DNA of 64,000 nucleotides from Thermogemmatispora tikiterensis (GCF_003268475.1 NZ_MCIF01000002.1:1775074-1839073); one strand, 5' to 3'; positions 45,539 through 55,144 are shown, counted from the stretch's first letter. The notes: generated from the letters alone by a model not told the origin. Program-made: numbers and translations.

Positions 45539-47584
45539 TCAGACAGTTGTGATGGAGCCATCGGCGTTGACGCGAATCATGATCTGCGGGAGTGGGGTCG
45601 TGGCAGGACCCTGGACAACACTCCCCTTCTTGGCCGGATCAAAGATCGCGCCATGCGCCGGGCAGACGAGTAAATGGGTGGCCGGGTCATAGTTGACGGC
45701 CACTCCCTCATGCGTACAGCTTCGCGAGTAAGCCGCAAAGGAGCCACCCGGCAGGTGAATGAGCAGCCCCTGCTTGCCATCGGCTGGATTGGTAAAGGCC
45801 TGGGCTGAGTTAAGCGCCAGGGAGGTGGTGCCGATGACCTTGCCATTCTGCTTGGTGTTGGTGCCGTTCGTGGTCTGACCGGTGGTAGACTGCTGGCCAC
45901 TGGTCTGCTGTTGGCCACTGGTGGAACCAGAGGAGGCGGCCATGTTGCCACTCTGGTTGGTATGGAAGAGGCTGCCCAGCAACGATTGGGCTGCCGAGGT
46001 TTTGATAGCCAGGCCCAGGCCAGCCGCGGCCAGGCCACCGCCGGCGAGCAGAGCCACTACCTGACGCCGGCGCCGCTTGCGGCCACGCCGCGTGCTCACG
46101 GGGATCTGGGCAGGGATCGGCACCTCTTGCTGCAGCACGCCAGGGCGGGCGTTCTGCTTCGCGCGCTGCTCTCGTGGAGCAGGCAAGACGACCGGCGCGG
46201 GTTCGGCGCTGCCGCTGCCAGCCGCGGGGGGCACCCTGGCAGGAGCTGACGGTGCAGATGCCTGGGCCGGTGCGGCGCGCTTGAGGGCATAGTCTTCGGG
46301 TCGCCCGGACCACCAGGCAAAGCTATCGAGGTCGGCGCTGTTGCCACTGGGAACGGGCATGGGCGGAGCCGGGGGCATGGGAGGCACAGCCTGCGGCAGA
46401 GTACCGGGCAGCGAGACCATCTCGCGCCTGGCGCCGTTCGCTGGCGCCGCTCCAACGGCGGGCGCCTCCTTCACCAGAGGCAGGGGTTGGTCTTGCCAGG
46501 CAGCTCCTCCAGCCAGGGGGCCGGTGGTCGGTAGCTCTCCGCTGCGCTTGACGCTCGGCAGGCGCCCCGTGATGATGGGTGGTCGCAGCTGCCAGTGGCT
46601 GCCGGAGCTGGTTAGCTCATCTTCCTCAGCTAGCTGGGTCTGAAGCTGAGCGATGCTGGCAGCTACGGGGGCAGCGGCGGCAAAGCTGCGCTCTCGCCGC
46701 AAGGCGCGCGCATAGGCCGTGACAAAGGCCCCCGCTGAGGAGAAGCGGCGCGCCGGGTCGCGCGCCAGAGCCTGCGAGAGAACTTCATCGATCTCTGGCG
46801 GCAGGGCAGGACAGAGATTGCGTAGAGCTGGCACCGGCTGCTTGACATGCTGAAGAGCGATCTCCAGCGAATCGTTGCCGGTGAAGGGTGGCTTACCACT
46901 GAGCAGCTCATATAAGATGATGCCCAGGGCATAGATATCGGCACGGGCATCAATCTGCTGCTGACCGAGCACGACCTCCGGGGCCAGATATTCAGGCGAT
47001 CCGAGGAAGGTCCCGGCCAGATTGAGCAGATGGAGATAGGGATGCTCGACACGCCGCACGCCCCGCAGCTGCAAGAGATCGACGAGGCCGAAGCCCGCTA
47101 CGGTTACATGGTGCTCGTCTCCCTGGAGCACGATGTTAGCCGGCTTCAAGGCCCGGTGCACAATGCCCCGTGCGTGGGCATAGTCCAGCCCCGCTGCCAC
47201 CTGCTGGAGCACCTCCAGGGCATAGGAGGGGGCACAGCGCCCGTCGCGCTTGAGGACATGCGCCAGCGAGCCGTCGGTAACATAGGGCGAAATCAAGTAT
47301 GGATAGCCAAGCTGCTCGCCAAAGTCGTAAATCGGTAGAATATGCGGGTGATCAAGTTCAAGCAGGGCCGTCGCTATCTGGGTAAAGCGCCTGATGAAAC
47401 GGTTACGCGCCCGCACAGAGAAGTCCTCTGGGATGATGATGGCTGTGACGGCCACCGGCAGGCCGCTCACAGAGTGCCGGGCCAGATAGACGGCACTGAC
47501 ACGACCTTTGCTCAGCAGTTGCTCAACACGGTACCCTCCCACCATCTGCCCCACCAGCAGATCTTCTTGCTGCGTCTCGTACAT
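45539..47584 (-). CDS. Membrane pseudokinase fused to a Rieske [2Fe-2S] domain
   Basis: Residues 17-290 have the full Ser/Thr kinase fold (LLSKGRVSAVYLA, APEVVLGQQQ, DIYALGIILYELLSGKPPF). The three catalytic positions are lost: the VAIK Lys is T47, the HRD Asp is A145 (HRALKPAN), and the DFG Asp is G164. A Pro/Ala-rich linker of about 200 residues leads to RKRRRRQVV and a Gly/Ala-rich hydrophobic span (509-528), which looks like an internal Tat signal anchor. A Gln/Ser/Thr linker and a Rieske domain follow, with CTH (C623, H625) and CPAH (C641, H644). The Rieske cluster would sit outside the membrane. The ATG at 47584 has GGAG upstream. The kinase part must bind, not phosphorylate. Partner unknown. 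Confidence 0.88.
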   Translation of the reverse strand: MYETQQEDLLVGQMVGGYRVEQLLSKGRVSAVYLARHSVSGLPVAVTAIIIPEDFSVRARNRFIRRFTQIATALLELDHPHILPIYDFGEQLGYPYLISPYVTDGSLAHVLKRDGRCAPSYALEVLQQVAAGLDYAHARGIVHRALKPANIVLQGDEHHVTVAGFGLVDLLQLRGVRRVEHPYLHLLNLAGTFLGSPEYLAPEVVLGQQQIDARADIYALGIILYELLSGKPPFTGNDSLEIALQHVKQPVPALRNLCPALPPEIDEVLSQALARDPARRFSSAGAFVTAYARALRRERSFAAAAPVAASIAQLQTQLAEEDELTSSGSHWQLRPPIITGRLPSVKRSGELPTTGPLAGGAAWQDQPLPLVKEAPAVGAAPANGARREMVSLPGTLPQAVPPMPPAPPMPVPSGNSADLDSFAWWSGRPEDYALKRAAPAQASAPSAPARVPPAAGSGSAEPAPVVLPAPREQRAKQNARPGVLQQEVPIPAQIPVSTRRGRKRRRRQVVALLAGGGLAAAGLGLAIKTSAAQSLLGSLFHTNQSGNMAASSGSTSGQQQTSGQQSTTGQTTNGTNTKQNGKVIGTTSLALNSAQAFTNPADGKQGLLIHLPGGSFAAYSRSCTHEGVAVNYDPATHLLVCPAHGAIFDPAKKGSVVQGPATTPLPQIMIRVNADGSITTV

Positions 47585-48579
47585 AGCATCTCCGTTCTCC
47601 GAAACTGTACCCATCGCTCGCTGGACGGGTCAGAGACAGTGTCCGGTACCTGCCGAGCGAGGGGCTGACGCCCCGTCCGCAGCAGGGAGCAGGGACAGGG
47701 GGCCGCTCGCTCCTCCCCACAGGCAGCTCTTCAAGGCGCACATCTCAGACGCTGCTCGCCCGCCTGGGCTGCGCCACGGATCTGGCCGCGAATCGGCTCG
47801 CGAATCAACTCAGCGTCCGCCCATAGCGGCGCATAGAGCCTGAGCGCTGTGCCTGCCTTGAGGGTGTATGTTCACAGCTCCGACGTAATGAGCTTACAAA
47901 GTATATCAGGGCGAGTCAATCTGTTGCTCTTAGTGTAGGACTTGTGGGTTATTCCCGCAGGATAATCATCACCAGCCCTTGCCGCGAAGCCCGGCAGGCC
48001 GCGAGGCACGGGCAGACGAGGGCGGTCAGACTGGCTCATCCAGGCACGTCTGGAGATCTGGCCTGAGCTGCACACCTCTGACTTACCAGCCGACCCGGCC
48101 CGATAGGGGATCAGCCTCTCCGTCAGTGCACAAAGAGACGAGCGGTCGGGGGGAGCAAACAGGAACCCGACCGCCCGTGGAGAGCGAAGTGAGAGAGTGC
48201 GAGTCGGGAGGCGGCGGGGGACCGCCTCCCGCACGGGGAAAAGGGGAGGTCGCTTCAGTCACAGAACTTGAACATAAGTTCTAGTTTCAGGATACCATAG
48301 AAGGCGCGAAAAGTCAAGAGGGGATTCGGCTTTTTGGTGGTTTTCTGGCTCAGTTCACTCGCCAGCGGGAGCGAGAGAGTCGCGTTGCGAGGTGCGGCCT
48401 GCAGAGATAGGGACTGGGCTGGGCCAGAGCAAACAGAGATGGTACAATGGGCAGAGAAGACGCCGCTCCCTCTGCCTCCGCCTCCAGGATGATGGTCTGG
48501 CAGGTGAGGCAATGCGGGTCACTGAGCATGTTTTCCTGTGGGAGCGTTGAATCTGGAGAGAAAGCGAAGTGCCTCGACT
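47585..48579. other. Long intergenic region with strong hairpins and a LexA-like palindrome
   Basis: 995 bases without a supported gene. Two perfect 9-bp hairpins stand close together: GCGGTCGGG/CCCGACCGC (48142-48174) and GGGAGGCGG/CCGCCTCCC (48206-48230, extended by GTGC/GCAC). GAACATAAGTTC (48270-48281) fits the GAAC-N4-GTTC core of Gram-positive LexA (SOS) boxes and is part of a larger palindrome (AGAACTT/AAGTTCT, 48263-48282). A small RNA here is possible. I looked for RNase P RNA, tmRNA and SRP RNA hallmarks and did not find them. Confidence 0.45.
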
Positions 48580-49890
48580 ATGGCAGATGTACGACCTTTC
48601 CGTGGCATACGCTATGCGCCAACGGTGGTGAGCGATGTGGGGCAGGTACTCTGTCCTCCTTTTGATGTGATCTCGCCCGAGGCGCAGGAGCGCTATTATG
48701 CGCGCCATCCCTATAATATGATCCGTCTGGAGCTGGGGCGCGAACTTCCCGATGATACCGTCTTGAATAATCGCTATACGCGCGCGGCGCGGACCTTCGC
48801 CGAGTGGCGCAAGGAAGGCGTGCTCCGTCAGGATACGGTCCCCAGCTATTATCTGTATCAACAGCGTTTCAGCTATGGAGGCCAGAGTTATACGCGCACG
48901 GGCCTGGTGGCGCGCGTGCGGCTGGAGCCGTGGAGCGCGCGGGTCGTGTTGCCCCATGAGCTGACGCTGAGCAAGCCCAAGGATGACCGGCTGCAGCTGA
49001 TGCGGGCCTGTGCCGCTAATTTCAGTCCGATCATGGCCTGGTATGAGGACCCCCAGGCCCGCCTGCGTCGCCTGCTCCAGCCCTATGCTGAGCGCGCAGA
49101 GGTCCAGGCCCGCGATGAGCTGGCCGACGAGCATCGCCTGCAGCCGATTACGGACCCGCAGCAGGTGGCGCTGATCCAGGACTTTTTCAGTCAGCGGCAG
49201 CTCTTCATTGCCGACGGGCACCATCGCTATGAGACGGCTCTGAGCTATCGCGAGGAGATTCGCGAGCTACATCACGGTCTGGACCCGGAAGATGGGGCGA
49301 ATTTTGTGATGATGGTGCTGATCGATGTGGATGATCCCGGCTTGCTGGTGCTGCCCACACATCGTTTGCTCGCGGGCCTCTCCGCTGAGCAATTGCAGCG
49401 CTTGACGCCGGAGCACCTGGGGCGCTATTTCCAGGTTGAGCGCCTGGAAGGCGAGGCAGGTCGGGGCGCGGCGCTGATGGTGCGCCTGGCCGAGGCGGGC
49501 CAGACAGCCCCTTCCTTTGCGCTGCTGACGTCGGAAGGGAGCTGGCTGCTGCGGCTGACGGAGGCCGGGCAGGCACGGATGGCCGAGAGCGGGCGAGCGC
49601 CGGCCTGGAATGCGCTCGATGTGGCGATTGCCCATCAGCTGCTGCTGGAGGAGCTGCTTGGACTGAGTGCGGAGGATGTGCGGGCGGGACGCTATTTGCG
49701 CTATACGCATGAGACGGAGGAGGCCCTGGCCGCGCTGCCACGGGGCGAGGCTCAGGCGGTGCTGCTGCTCAATCCGACGCCCGTGCGCCAGATCTGTGAG
49801 GTGGCCCGGGCCGATGAGCGCATGCCCCAGAAGTCGACTTATCTGTATCCGAAGCTGGCCAGCGGCCTGGTGATCCACCCGCTCTGGTAG
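48580..49890 (+). CDS. DUF1015 family protein
   Basis: Starts MADVRPFRGIRYAPTVVSDV, the family's standard opening (PFrg...). Other family marks are CPPFDVISPEAQERYYARHP, NMIRLELGRELPDD, SKPKDDRLQLMRACAANFSP and IADGHHRYETALSYREE. DUF1015 proteins are widespread in bacteria and lack a proven role. The GHHRYETA stretch and conserved Asp/His suggest an enzyme with a phosphate or metal site. The ATG at 48580 is preferred; the ribosome site is weak. Single gene. Confidence 0.85.
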   Translation: MADVRPFRGIRYAPTVVSDVGQVLCPPFDVISPEAQERYYARHPYNMIRLELGRELPDDTVLNNRYTRAARTFAEWRKEGVLRQDTVPSYYLYQQRFSYGGQSYTRTGLVARVRLEPWSARVVLPHELTLSKPKDDRLQLMRACAANFSPIMAWYEDPQARLRRLLQPYAERAEVQARDELADEHRLQPITDPQQVALIQDFFSQRQLFIADGHHRYETALSYREEIRELHHGLDPEDGANFVMMVLIDVDDPGLLVLPTHRLLAGLSAEQLQRLTPEHLGRYFQVERLEGEAGRGAALMVRLAEAGQTAPSFALLTSEGSWLLRLTEAGQARMAESGRAPAWNALDVAIAHQLLLEELLGLSAEDVRAGRYLRYTHETEEALAALPRGEAQAVLLLNPTPVRQICEVARADERMPQKSTYLYPKLASGLVIHPLW

Positions 49891-50088
49891 GCTTGCTGAC
49901 CGACTGGGTGTTGCTCTAGCTAGCTGGCTGACTGGCTGGGGAGCCGCCCGGTCGGCTTTGTCACGTCTGTTTGACTGCTCTGGCTCTGGATCGGCCCGCT
50001 GATCGCTGATGGCCAGGATCGGATCGGAGGCCGACCCGGGCCGATGGTTGGTTGCGCACATGCGCGCAGGAGAGGAGCGACGAGAACC

Positions 50089-50898
50089 ATGACAACGACG
50101 CTGATCGCTGCCGCACAGCTTGAGTCAAGTCCCTCGGCGGAGGAAAATCTGGCCAGGGCGCGCTCGGCCATCGCGCTGGCGGCCCAGCGAGGGGCGCGCC
50201 TGGTGATTCTGCCGGAGATCTTCATGGCCTATCTCTCGCATGAGGAGTTTACGGCCCCTCATGCCCGCAAGGTAGCGCAGTCGCTAGACGGTCCCTTTGT
50301 GAGGGGCCTGCGCGAGGCGGCGCGCGCTGCCCAGGTCTGGGTAGTGGCGGGGATGATCGAGACGGCCAGCGAGGCGGAGGAGAAGACCTATAATACGACG
50401 GTGGTGATCGATGAGCAGGGGCGGCTGCTGCGCGCCTATCATAAGACGCATATGTTCGATGCCTACGGCTACCGCGAGTCGGACGTTTTTGTGAGCGGCG
50501 ACCAGCTCTTTGAGCCGCTGGCGACGCCGTTCGGGCGCATGGGGCTGTTTGTCTGCTACGAGTTGCGCTTTCCCGAGGTAGCGCGCTATCAGGCGGCGCG
50601 CGGGGTTGATTTCTTTGTGGTGCCGTCGGGTTGGGTGAACGGCCATTTGAAGGAGGTCCATTGGCGCCATCTGGTGGTGGCGCGAGCGATTGAGAACACG
50701 GCCTACATCTTTACCTGCGATCAGGCCGGGCATCAGTTCCTGGGCCGCTCGCTGCACGTTGATCCCCTGGGGGTGGTACTGGCAGAGGGCGGCGAGGGCG
50801 AGCAGCTGGTCTTTGGTGAGCTGGATCTGCAGCGCCTGGAGCAGGCGCGGGCTAAGGTGCCGTCGCTGCAACATCGGCGCCCGGATCTCTATCGCTAG
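50089..50898 (+). CDS. Carbon-nitrogen hydrolase (nitrilase superfamily, Nit-like)
   Basis: The catalytic triad is complete: E43 in ILPEIFMAY, K119 in YHKTHMFDAYG, and C156 in GLFVCYELRFPEVAR. Length is 269 residues. YHKTHMFDAYG and CYELRFPE are like branch-10 (Nit1/Nit2) enzymes, which remove the amide from deaminated glutathione or from alpha-ketoglutaramate. AGGAGAGGAG lies upstream of the ATG. It may repair side products of glutamine transamination; this is inferred. Confidence 0.9.
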   Translation: MTTTLIAAAQLESSPSAEENLARARSAIALAAQRGARLVILPEIFMAYLSHEEFTAPHARKVAQSLDGPFVRGLREAARAAQVWVVAGMIETASEAEEKTYNTTVVIDEQGRLLRAYHKTHMFDAYGYRESDVFVSGDQLFEPLATPFGRMGLFVCYELRFPEVARYQAARGVDFFVVPSGWVNGHLKEVHWRHLVVARAIENTAYIFTCDQAGHQFLGRSLHVDPLGVVLAEGGEGEQLVFGELDLQRLEQARAKVPSLQHRRPDLYR

Positions 50899-51065
50899 CT
50901 AGCTAGCTCGCTCTGCTGTGGCTTGCTTTGCGCGTTCGTCTTGCTGACAGCAGGGCAGGGCTGGCCTGACTGGCGGGCCTGGCCAGCAGGCGCTCTCTTC
51001 AGGGCTTTTTTGGGTGCGGCCCGTGCCTCTGGCCCAGGCTCGGGCCTGGGCCAGGCAGGGTTCGT

Positions 51066-52736
51066 CTAGCGCGGCGGGAAGAGGTCGCCTGGCAGCGGCT
51101 GCAGTTCGTCTTTGTCGAGCGTCTCCAGCAGTATGCGGAAAGGTCCCTGGCGGATCGAGAGACTGAGGAGGGCGCGGACAAAGGGCTGCTCTTTGAGGGG
51201 AAGGCCCGAGGCCGGGTGCAGGGCCGCCGCAACGGCGTGGATGAGGGCCACTTCCTGCCTTCGTCCGGCGAAGGCGAAGAGTTGGCCCTGACGGCGCAGA
51301 CGGGTCTCGTAGAGCAGGCGCCATTGGTCGTCGATCAGCTCCTCCAGGGCCTGCTCAACGACGGTCTCCAGGGCCTGGCGCTGGTCGGTGGCGGCCTGCT
51401 GCTGGTTTTGCTTGTGGCTGCGCCCTCGTCCGCGCGCATTGGCTGGGGGGACACGAGGGAACTCGATGGTGCCCCAGTAGCGGGCCATAAATGGCTGGAT
51501 GCGCTCCAGTGGCTCGTACATCCAGGAGGAAAATTCGGGCATTTGAAATAGCTCACCGCCTTTTTGGACGAGGGGCAACAGCTCGGGTGAGAAGGGCTGC
51601 GGCTCCAGAGCGGTGGCCACGGGCTGGCCCTGGTGCTGCTGCATCTCGGCGGAGAGCAGGGGGCGCCAGATAGCGTAAGCGATGGGCAGCTTATGGCGCC
51701 CACGGCGGTTGAGGGCGGCGGCCTCGCTGATGAGGGCCAGGCAGTAGGCCGGCGGGACGACGAAGTTGGTGAAGCCCTGGTCGCTCATTTCGCGGACGAG
51801 GCGCTGCCAGCGCTCGATGGTCATTTCGTCCGTGCTATAACAATCTTTGATGCCCCACTGGTCTTGACAGAGCAGGTTGATCCCCTTGACGGTCTCTTCA
51901 GAGTGCTTCCAGGCGAGCATGATGATCTGGGAGCCGCTGCCATCGATGAAGCTGACGCGCGCTTCGTAGAGGGGGTAGGCGGGACGAGCGGCTTCGGCCA
52001 GGGCCTGGGCTTCGGTGCCGGGGGCGGCCTGCATGGTGAGGCGCCCAAGAGCGGCGCGGGCGTGCTGTTTGAGCAGGCGGTTCGAGCTGCTGGCAAGCAG
52101 GTGGTTGAGGGCGGGAATGGCCTGGGGCGCTGCCAGACTGCCAAGCTGTTCGAGGGCATCGATGGTGGCCATGACGACCCGCGTTGATTGGTTTTCGAGC
52201 AGGGGCAGGAGCAGATGGACGGCGCGCGGGTCATGGCTGCGTCCAAGCCAGTCGACGAAGCCGAGGCGCCGCTCTAGCGGCATGCTGAGGACGTCTTCCA
52301 GAACGGCTTCGACCCCTAGCTCGCTCTTGCCAACCAGCTCCAGGAGACGGCTCTGCATCTGGAGCATGGCGGCCTCGGGATCATTGAGGTATTCGACCAG
52401 CCCTTCCTCGGCCAGCTCGGAGTTGAGTTCTCTGAGGACGGGCGCCAGGGTGAGCTTGGCGATGTCGCTGACGGTGGGATCAGTCACAAAGTCTTCGAGT
52501 ACTTCGCGGTCATCTTCGGTGGCCAGGTGCGAGAGGATATAGACCGCGGTGGAGTGGGCCGCCGGGTCGCGGCGGCGCAGCAGGTCCAGTACTTTGTCGC
52601 GCGCTCCCGCCGTCCATTCTTCGTCGAGCCGCTCCAGATAGGCATCCATCTGAAGGGGGTCGACGCTGTCGCGGTGACACATGGCGTCGAGGACTTCGTC
52701 AATGCTCGGCGATTCTTTTCGCTTCTTTGTTGGCAT
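51066..52736 (-). CDS. HEAT-repeat-like protein, unknown function
   Basis: 556 residues. The N-terminal half is alpha-helical repeats (TAVYILSHLATEDDREVLED; RVVMATIDALEQLGSLAAPQ; HARAALGRLTMQ), HEAT- or PBS-lyase-like. The middle (SFIDGSGSQIIMLAWKHSEE; GINLLCQDQWGIKDCYSTDE) is a separate domain of unknown type. The C-terminal part has a basic Gln-rich segment and ends in a further helical domain. The ATG at 52736 follows GGGAGAGG; longer in-frame extension upstream is low-complexity. Downstream of the terminase on the same strand (367-base gap). Confidence 0.65.
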   Translation of the reverse strand: MPTKKRKESPSIDEVLDAMCHRDSVDPLQMDAYLERLDEEWTAGARDKVLDLLRRRDPAAHSTAVYILSHLATEDDREVLEDFVTDPTVSDIAKLTLAPVLRELNSELAEEGLVEYLNDPEAAMLQMQSRLLELVGKSELGVEAVLEDVLSMPLERRLGFVDWLGRSHDPRAVHLLLPLLENQSTRVVMATIDALEQLGSLAAPQAIPALNHLLASSSNRLLKQHARAALGRLTMQAAPGTEAQALAEAARPAYPLYEARVSFIDGSGSQIIMLAWKHSEETVKGINLLCQDQWGIKDCYSTDEMTIERWQRLVREMSDQGFTNFVVPPAYCLALISEAAALNRRGRHKLPIAYAIWRPLLSAEMQQHQGQPVATALEPQPFSPELLPLVQKGGELFQMPEFSSWMYEPLERIQPFMARYWGTIEFPRVPPANARGRGRSHKQNQQQAATDQRQALETVVEQALEELIDDQWRLLYETRLRRQGQLFAFAGRRQEVALIHAVAAALHPASGLPLKEQPFVRALLSLSIRQGPFRILLETLDKDELQPLPGDLFPPR

Positions 52737-53103
52737 GCCTCTCCCTCTTTTCTCTGCGCTGTCCTCCACTACGGTCGAGGGGATGGGACGACGCTTCTCC
52801 TCTTCGCTCTTCGCTTGGTTCTCTCGGTCTGCTGAGGCTCTTCTGGCATCCGCCCGCAGGCGGGACCGCTGGCTGCGGCTAGGGGTGGTCCGGTCAGCGG
52901 CGCCGCGTTGCCTCTTTGCGATGGCCGGTCCTCGGTCGGGCTGCCTTGCTATCGTGTGGATTGTACCACGCCGCGGGGGCACAAGTCGATAGCCGGCCAG
53001 GCCCAGAGGGGCAGATGAGGACGGTTGAGTGTGTGCGAGGGTGGGATGAGAAAAGACTCCTTAGAGACAGGAGCACTAGAGATGGATGAGCCGCTTTCAG
53101 CTT
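52737..53103 (-). other. Intergenic region between terminase and HEAT-like genes
   Basis: No gene supported. AGGGAGAGG next to 52736 is the HEAT-like gene's ribosome site. No terminator is evident. Confidence 0.4.
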
Positions 53104-54630
53104 TCAAAAACGGCTCTCGTCTCGATAGAGGCGGCGCGGGGGGATCAGGGCCGAGGCTGGTGGCTGGTCGAGTTCGTTGAGGGCCTCGCAGAGGAGGGCC
53201 AGGCTGATGAGAAAGTCGTCGTGGCCCTCGCTGGGGTTGACGTACATGTCGATACCGCTCTCGCCGAGCAGGCGATAGCGGGCCTGGCGGAGTTGCTGCC
53301 AGCATTCGCCAGCGATGGCCGCCGGGGCGCTGGCTGGGGTGTAGAGCTTGAGGCGCCCGCTGTTGATAGCGGCCAGGAACTGGTAGGTGAGACGCGATTT
53401 GCTGGGACGGGTGAAGGTGAAGGACAGGAGGCGCTCGTCGCCGAGACGGCTGCGCAGGAGGGCGGCCAGGCCGGCGCCAAGGCCGGTGGCGTCGATGATG
53501 AGGCGGCGCAGGCGCCAGCGCTCGGCCAGGGCCAGAACGGCGCTGTACTGCTCCAGGTAGGGACGGCCTGTCCACCATTGCTGATGGACGATGCGCAGGC
53601 CGGGCAGCCCCAGCTCGTTCGGGCTGAGGGCGGCAATGGTGAGGACGGTGCTGTCGCGGCGACGCCGTGAGGGCACGGCTGTGGACTGGCTGAGAAGGGC
53701 AAGCTGCTCTTCAGGCCGTTGTTCTTCGCCGCCGATGTCGATGGCAGCGACATAGTGCGCCTCTTCTTGTGGTTCTTCTTGCCAGGGATGGTCTCCCTGG
53801 AGGAGGCTGCGCTGCAGGGGGGTGAGCAGGTGGCCGGCACCGCTGATGGGCTGGAGCAGGTACTGGGTCTGGATAGCGGGATGGCTGGCCCCGAGGCGCT
53901 GGATCTCGCTTTCGACGAAGCGCCGGTAGGCGGGGTTGATGGCCGCCAGGGCCTGCCAGTCGTATTCAAAGTGGGTTCGCCGCCCCTCGTGCTGCTCGCG
54001 CTCCAGGTTCAAGGCTCGCTGACGGGCCAGCAGGGTGTCGTCGCTCCAGGCGGTGCCGTAGAGGACGGTGGTGGCGTTGGTGGTGGCCGCCATCGGGCGA
54101 AAGTCGCGATCGAATTTGTCAGGGCTGACGTCCTGGGCTTCGTCGATCTCAAGCAGGAGGCTGGCGGTGGCGCCAACGACGTTGCTCTCGGGGGCGGCGG
54201 AGAGAAAGAGGATGCGCGGCCCACTGTGGCGCCGGACGAGCTGGGGATCAGCCTGGGGCGCCAGGCCAAGCAGGTGATCGCCGCTGCGCCAGAGACGCTC
54301 GGCCAGGGGCGAGGTCTGTAAGAGGGTGAGCAGGCGCAGGCGACTGGTGAGGAGCTGAGGTTTGAAGGTGGGAGCGGCTTTGACAATGGTGCCTTCGGGA
54401 ACGGTGGCCAACAGGTAGGCTTCGAGGACGGCGGAGAGCTGGTTTTTGCCCATCTGGCGCGCGAGCATGACGCTGAAGATGTCGCCGCGCCCGCTGTGGA
54501 TGGAGTCGAGAATGGCAGCGGCGATCTCGCGCTGGTAGGGATAGAGCGGACGCGCCAGGACAGTGCTGGCGAAGTGGTCGATGTCGCTCTCTGGAGACGG
54601 GACTGACTGAAACGGGAATAAATCAGGCAT
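53104..54630 (-). CDS. Terminase large subunit-like protein (orphan)
   Basis: Two-domain motor-nuclease as in tailed-phage packaging. ATPase: adenine/Walker A region LARQMGKNQLSA (57-68) and Walker B LLLEIDEAQD (158-167), followed by YGTAWSDDT. RNase H-fold nuclease: D298 in AAIDIGGEE, D380 in IIDATGLGAG and D471/D472 in EGHDDFLIS, so all catalytic acids are present. 508 residues is normal. No other phage gene (portal, capsid, tail, integrase) lies within the window. It is either the trace of a lost prophage, part of a gene-transfer element, or a domesticated enzyme. The ATG at 54630 has no clear ribosome site. Confidence 0.85.
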   Translation of the reverse strand: MPDLFPFQSVPSPESDIDHFASTVLARPLYPYQREIAAAILDSIHSGRGDIFSVMLARQMGKNQLSAVLEAYLLATVPEGTIVKAAPTFKPQLLTSRLRLLTLLQTSPLAERLWRSGDHLLGLAPQADPQLVRRHSGPRILFLSAAPESNVVGATASLLLEIDEAQDVSPDKFDRDFRPMAATTNATTVLYGTAWSDDTLLARQRALNLEREQHEGRRTHFEYDWQALAAINPAYRRFVESEIQRLGASHPAIQTQYLLQPISGAGHLLTPLQRSLLQGDHPWQEEPQEEAHYVAAIDIGGEEQRPEEQLALLSQSTAVPSRRRRDSTVLTIAALSPNELGLPGLRIVHQQWWTGRPYLEQYSAVLALAERWRLRRLIIDATGLGAGLAALLRSRLGDERLLSFTFTRPSKSRLTYQFLAAINSGRLKLYTPASAPAAIAGECWQQLRQARYRLLGESGIDMYVNPSEGHDDFLISLALLCEALNELDQPPASALIPPRRLYRDESRF

Positions 54631-55144
54631 GGCTGGCGGAGATGCTTGGTCGGTCGGTCGGCTGGTCTGGCCAGGGCGACAGGCAAGCAGACAGGCAAGC
54701 AGATAGACAAGCGGGCCAGGTCGGCTCTCTTCTGCCGCTGTGCTTGCGGTACCCTTGCGTGGTGCCTCTCTCTGGCTAGGGGAAGACTGTCGCCGCGTTG
54801 AGGGAAGGGCGATCTCTCGGTGCGTGGCCAGAAGCAGAGCGCCTGGCCCGCTCTGCAAGAGTGGAGGAGCCTGGAAGGACCGGCCAGCCCAGCGAGCTGG
54901 CTCGTGTCCGCTGCTCGTGACCGGTCCTTATAAGAAGTATAGCATGGTGAAACGAGAGCTGACAAGAGCCTGCCCGGGGCCTCTCCCCGCGGTGAGCGAA
55001 CAGGGCCGGCAATGCTGCGGCCAGGGGCGTAACATCGGGCCAGGTTCGTTTGAATAGAATTGTGTGGGCAGGGGCATGCACCCGGTGGTCCAGCCAGGGT
55101 CTCCTCCTGCGCAGGTTTTTAACAGGGAAGGATACTCAGAAGAG
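54631..55144. other. Intergenic region between terminase and sigma factor genes
   Basis: Divergent promoter region, 514 bases. ACAGGCAAGCAG is repeated in tandem (54679-54690, 54691-54702). No supported gene. Confidence 0.4.

Noticed and set aside
47870..48300. RNase P RNA, tmRNA or SRP RNA in the gene-free region
   Set aside because: The conserved blocks of these RNAs (for example GAGGAAAGUCC, the tRNA-like end of tmRNA, the GGAAGGAAGCAG loop of SRP RNA) were not seen on either strand.
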